Shown here one piece after another: positions 60,892-64,000 of a stretch of 64,000 nucleotides of DNA; position 1 is the stretch's first letter; the number at the start of each line of letters is the position of its first letter. The notes under the pieces were generated by a model, which searched no databases, was not told the origin of the DNA, and worked only from the letters and a program-made list of their open reading frames with translations. Made by a program: the position numbers and the translations under genes. The stretch is taken from contig JAKLGK010000001.1 of the NCBI GenBank assembly GCA_022710725.1, positions 425,010-489,009 on the forward strand, read 5' to 3'. This DNA is from Verrucomicrobiota bacterium (lineage in GTDB: Bacteria > Verrucomicrobiota > Kiritimatiellia > CAIQIC01 > JAGNIJ01).

Positions 60892-62187
60892 TTACGCCAG
60901 CCCGACCAGCCGGAACGCCCGGTCCACGCGGCGGAAGTGCGGGGCGAGGTCGAAGACGGCCGCGGCTTCTTTCGCGGGCAGGACGGCCAGGACATCGGGA
61001 TCGCCGAGGACCAGTTCCTTCAGCGGCCGCCCGGTGCGCCAGCTTTCCATGGCGTGGAACTGGACCAGCCCGTAGGCGTCCTCGCGGGAGAGCCCTTTCT
61101 CCGCCAGGGCGAGGAGCAACTGCTGGGAATGGATCAGCCCGCCGGTCAGCGCCAGGTTGCGCGCCATCTGTTTCGGGTAGACCTGCAGGCCGCGCACGAG
61201 CCCCTCGATCTTCGCGAGCATGTAGTCCAGCGCGATCGTCGCGTCGGGCAGGAGCACGCGCTCCGCGCCGGAGTGCGAGATGTCGCGCTCGTGCCAGAGC
61301 GCGACGTTCTCCATCGCGGCCACCGCGTAGCCGCGCAGGAGCCGGGCGAGGCCGCAAAGCCGTTCGGCGACGATCGGGTTGCGCTTGTGCGGCATGGCGG
61401 ACGAGCCCTTCTGCCCGCGGCCGAAGAACTCCTCGACCTCGCGAACCTCGGTCCGCTGGAGGTGCCGGAACTCCTGCGCCCAGCGCTCGACCGACGTCCC
61501 GACCAGCGCCAGCGCGGCGACGTACTCCGCGTGCCGGTCGCGCTGGAGCACCTGGGTCGAGAGCGCGGCCGCCTTCAGGCCCAGCTTTCGGCAAACGTAT
61601 TTCTCCACGAACGGGTCGAGATGCGCGTGCGTGCCGACCGCGCCGGAGATCTTGCCGACCCGGACGATTTCCCGGGCCGATTCCAGGCGGCGGAGGGCGC
61701 GGCCGAATTCGTCGTACATCAGGGCCATCTTGAGGCCGAACGTGATCGGCTCGGCGTGGATCCCGTGCGTGCGGCCGATCATCGGCGTATACTTATAGCG
61801 TCGCGCCTTCGCGGCGACGGCGCGGCGCACCGCCTTGACGCCGGCGATCAGCCGGTCCGCCGCCCGGACCAGCTGGACGGACAGCGCGGTGTCGAGCACG
61901 TCGGAGCTGGTCAGGCCCTTGTGGATGAAGCGCGAGGACGGGCCGACGTGCTCCGCGACGTTCGTGAGGAAGGCGATGACGTCGTGGTTGACCTTCCGCT
62001 CGATCTCGTCGATGCGGCGCGGGCTGAACTTCGCGCGGGCGCGGATGCGCTTGAGATCGGCGGCGGGCACCTCGCCGAGCTCGTGCATCGCCTCGCAGGC
62101 CAGCAACTCGATCTCGAGCCAGGTGTTGAACCGGTTCTCGTCCGTCCAGATCGCGCCCATCTCGGGCCGGGTGTAACGGGGGATCAT
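60892..62187 (-). CDS. purB: Adenylosuccinate lyase
   Basis: This is a 431-residue enzyme of purine synthesis that cleaves SAICAR and adenylosuccinate. The family signature GSSAMPHKRNPI (about 262-273) contains the flexible-loop Ser. TSSDVLDTAL (about 93) and GRTHGIHAEPITFG (about 140-153, catalytic His) are the other active-site blocks. The ATG overlaps the stop of the ORF6N gene (62184-62187). It is co-transcribed with the U32 gene. Confidence 0.96.
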   Translation of the reverse strand: MIPRYTRPEMGAIWTDENRFNTWLEIELLACEAMHELGEVPAADLKRIRARAKFSPRRIDEIERKVNHDVIAFLTNVAEHVGPSSRFIHKGLTSSDVLDTALSVQLVRAADRLIAGVKAVRRAVAAKARRYKYTPMIGRTHGIHAEPITFGLKMALMYDEFGRALRRLESAREIVRVGKISGAVGTHAHLDPFVEKYVCRKLGLKAAALSTQVLQRDRHAEYVAALALVGTSVERWAQEFRHLQRTEVREVEEFFGRGQKGSSAMPHKRNPIVAERLCGLARLLRGYAVAAMENVALWHERDISHSGAERVLLPDATIALDYMLAKIEGLVRGLQVYPKQMARNLALTGGLIHSQQLLLALAEKGLSREDAYGLVQFHAMESWRTGRPLKELVLGDPDVLAVLPAKEAAAVFDLAPHFRRVDRAFRLVGLA

Positions 62188-62870
62188 CGCGGGCGTCCTT
62201 TCTTCGCGGAATACCGAATGCGCGGCTCCTTGACCTGGAAGCCGATCTGTTTTCTCGGCGGCTCCGGCGGCGGCAGGAGCAGCGGGCGGATTTTCTGATA
62301 AAGAGTTCTTAACGCCGCATCGTGGGAGAGCAACGTTCGTTCAATTTCGGCCAACCGCGCTTCCATCTCCGCCTGCCCCAGCAGTTGCTCACGCATGCGG
62401 ACAAACGCCCGCACGACGAACACGGTCATCTGCACCGCCTGTGGACTGTTCAGAACCGTTGCCGCCATGATCGCGCCGTGTTCGGTGAAGGCGTAAGATC
62501 GGTAGGTTTGCCCCCGGTGTTTTTGAGACTTGCTGTCCGTTTGCGGCCCAGCCGAACCATCTGCTTGATTATCAGTATGTTGCGATGAACCGGTCGCAAT
62601 TTGCGACCAGTTCGACACATCTTTCCTATTATCAGCAGGATAAAGAGAACTGGTCGCATTTTTCGACCTGATGGCCTTTAGCTCCTCTGCAGAAAGCTGA
62701 AACATGAAATCGGGCGGGAATTTCTCGGTATTCCGCCGCACCTGCTCGTTGAGCCGCTTGGTCGGCACGCCGTACAGGCGGGCCAGTTCGGCATCGAGGA
62801 TAACTTTCATCCCCCGCACCGTCAGGATCGCGGCTTCGGCTCCACGCATTTTTTCAGGTTTCACGGTCAT
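62184..62870 (-). CDS. ORF6N-domain protein
   Basis: This is a 228-residue protein. ILTVRGMKVILDAELARLYG, VPTKRLNEQVRRN and FPPDFMFQLSAEE are the ORF6N DNA-binding domain known from phage antirepressors and chromosomal relatives. SYAFTEHGAIMAATVL follows. Between them is an insertion of two 20-residue units (SKNATSS...DN and SQIATGSS...DN). The C-terminal half is a helix and a basic tail. The ATG at 62870 is chosen to match the family start. It is translationally coupled to purB. Confidence 0.88.
   Translation of the reverse strand: MTVKPEKMRGAEAAILTVRGMKVILDAELARLYGVPTKRLNEQVRRNTEKFPPDFMFQLSAEELKAIRSKNATSSLYPADNRKDVSNWSQIATGSSQHTDNQADGSAGPQTDSKSQKHRGQTYRSYAFTEHGAIMAATVLNSPQAVQMTVFVVRAFVRMREQLLGQAEMEARLAEIERTLLSHDAALRTLYQKIRPLLLPPPEPPRKQIGFQVKEPRIRYSAKKGRPR
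62568..62675 (-). repeat. Two 60-nt in-frame repeat units inside the ORF6N gene
   Basis: ATTATCAG recurs at 62568-62575 and 62628-62635, each followed by GAAC(c/t)GGTCGCA. The first unit contains a hairpin GGTCGC-AATTT-GCGACC (62592-62608). The units encode the 20-residue insertions in the protein. Confidence 0.6.
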
Positions 62871-62925
62871 TCGGATCGGCCCCGGCCCTCTCATACCGTT
62901 TTCGGGCCGGGGGAACAACGGCATT

Positions 62926-64000
62926 CTACAGCCGCACGCGGTAGATCGCCGCGCGGTTGGTGGGCCAGGCGTCCGTGAGGCTCGCGGCCGTGTTGCTGCC
63001 GACGACGGTGTTTGTGACGAAGGCCCAGGACGGCTGGATCGGCGACGCGGTCCGCTCGAGCGTGGCCGTGCTCCCGACGGTCAGGTTGGTCAGGACGGCG
63101 CGGAAGCCCGTGGACCAGTCCGCGCGCCGGACCGTCGGCGCGAGGGAATCGAAGAGAGCGAACGCCCGCCGGGACACGCCCGCCACCTCCCTGAACGAGC
63201 CGCCGACCGCCAGCGACTGGTCGTTGGGCGCGGGCGCGACGGCCGCCGTCGTCTCGTCAATCCCGGGATTCCAACTCCGCAGCGTCCCGTCCAGCGCATA
63301 GGCGGCAAGGTGGCGTCGGGCCTGCCCGCTGATGTTGGTGAAGGATCCGACGGCGTAAAGCGTTTGCCGGTCGGCGGAAAGGGCCAGGTCATAAACCCGC
63401 TCGTTGGCGTTGGGGGCCCATGCCGTCACCGCGCCGTTGGTCGCGTCCACGGAGGCGAGGTGGTTCCGGGGCGTGCCGGCGATGTTGTCGAAATCGCCAC
63501 TGATGAAGAGCGTCCGGCCATCGGGCGAGAGGACCATGTCGTCGAGCATGAAGCTGGGCTGCGGATTCCACGCCGTGGCAACGCCGTTGGTATCCACCGA
63601 CCCGAGCCACCAGCGCGGCTGCCCGCCGAGTTCCCAGAACGCGCCCGAGACGTACAGCGTCCGGCCGTCCGGCGAGAAGGCGAGATCCTCGACATGGAAG
63701 TTAGCCCCTGCGCTCCAGCCGCGCGCGTGGCCGTTGGCGTCGAGGACGGCCAGATAGTTGCAGCTGCTGCCGCCGATGCTGGTGAACGCGCCGCCCACGT
63801 ACAGGAACCGGCCGTCGGGCGAGGCCTCGATGGCCATGACGGCGTTGTTCGGATTCGGGTTCCACGAAGTCACCTGCCCCTGCTCGTCCAGCGCCGCCAC
63901 GCGGAAGCGGGCCTGGCCCCCGACGTTGGTGAACAGGCCGGCGACGTAGACCGTGTGCCCGTCGCGCGACAGGAAGACATGGTCTACCATGTAGTCGGTC
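62926..64000 (-). CDS. Beta-propeller repeat protein, 5' end beyond the window
   Basis: At least 358 codons are open to the window edge, so the protein is truncated at its N-terminus here. Repeats of about 50 residues carry SPDGRFLYVGGAFTSIGGSS, SPDGRTLYVSGAFWELGGQP and SADRQTLYAVGSFTNISGQA, the delta-60 (DUF5122) propeller pattern. The last 75 residues (VLTNLTVGSTATLERTASPI...AIYRVRL) match the C-terminal module shared by other secreted proteins in this window. Secretion is therefore likely though no signal peptide can be seen. Confidence 0.8.
   Translation of the reverse strand, partial: TDYMVDHVFLSRDGHTVYVAGLFTNVGGQARFRVAALDEQGQVTSWNPNPNNAVMAIEASPDGRFLYVGGAFTSIGGSSCNYLAVLDANGHARGWSAGANFHVEDLAFSPDGRTLYVSGAFWELGGQPRWWLGSVDTNGVATAWNPQPSFMLDDMVLSPDGRTLFISGDFDNIAGTPRNHLASVDATNGAVTAWAPNANERVYDLALSADRQTLYAVGSFTNISGQARRHLAAYALDGTLRSWNPGIDETTAAVAPAPNDQSLAVGGSFREVAGVSRRAFALFDSLAPTVRRADWSTGFRAVLTNLTVGSTATLERTASPIQPSWAFVTNTVVGSNTAASLTDAWPTNRAAIYRVRL

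Overview
The window is mostly GC-rich (about 65 percent by eye) bacterial chromosome. The most likely source is a member of the PVC group close to Kiritimatiellota, Lentisphaerota or Verrucomicrobiota. This is inferred from content: secreted proteins with thrombospondin type-3 repeats of the DGDGLPD(W)WE kind, a SUMF1-family protein, an ECF sigma factor paired with a Ser/Thr kinase, a GH57 glucanase with starch-binding modules, mevalonate-pathway kinases, and a lipid A-type acyltransferase implying an outer membrane. No rRNA or complete tRNA is present to settle it.

Region 1 (1-6420) is AT-richer and is the right part of an integrated element. It holds a secreted SUMF1-like gene, then an operon (3962 to 1912, minus strand) of an excisionase-like HTH protein, two small Cys-rich proteins and a small family-A DNA polymerase-like protein, then a tyrosine integrase with a near-perfect sigma-70 promoter. 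It ends at a 3' tRNA fragment (6379-6420) that looks like an attachment site. Region 2 (6531-18806) is a nitrogen/energy cluster. It has a glutamate dehydrogenase paralogue lacking two key lysines, two large proteins built on a PEP-synthase-type ATP-grasp core (one with a degenerate KaiC-like N-terminus, one with a GAF-like N-terminus and a C-terminal nucleotidyltransferase), an intact GDH, an NADP-type GDH, and a divergent NrpR-like regulator with a near-perfect palindrome between it and gdhA. Region 3 (18932-23292) is a three-gene operon resembling the Stn-type NADH/ferredoxin/NADP transhydrogenase, which could supply NADPH to the GDHs.

Region 4 (23542-30095) has a decayed SRAP gene, a secreted protein with a pseudopilin-like tail, and a FabG-FabF-ACP-LpxL-like acyl cluster. 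Region 5 (30374-36336) is an ECF sigma factor, a small unknown protein, a membrane Ser/Thr kinase with TPRs and accessory genes. Region 6 (37075-43891) has a gingipain-family peptidase, a GOLPH3-like protein followed by a STAS/STAS/anti-sigma kinase/STAS partner-switching set, rdgB, and an FHA membrane protein. Region 7 (43922-58419) has a giant secreted GH57 enzyme, secreted propeller and repeat proteins lying between a decayed and an intact copy of mvaD, a mevalonate kinase-family gene, a ZIP transporter, a radical-SAM protein and a CBM20-esterase. Region 8 (58445-64000) has a U32 peptidase, purB, an ORF6N protein and a truncated beta-propeller protein.

Features that may be undescribed are: (i) a dispersed multi-hairpin element present three times (15914-16119, 26318-26573, 41125-41298) with CTAGCCCG/CGGGCTAG ends and recurring hairpin modules; (ii) the GDH/ATP-grasp cluster with apparently catalytically dead partners; (iii) the mini family-A polymerase element; (iv) an approximately 80-nt leader repeat upstream of three transcription units.
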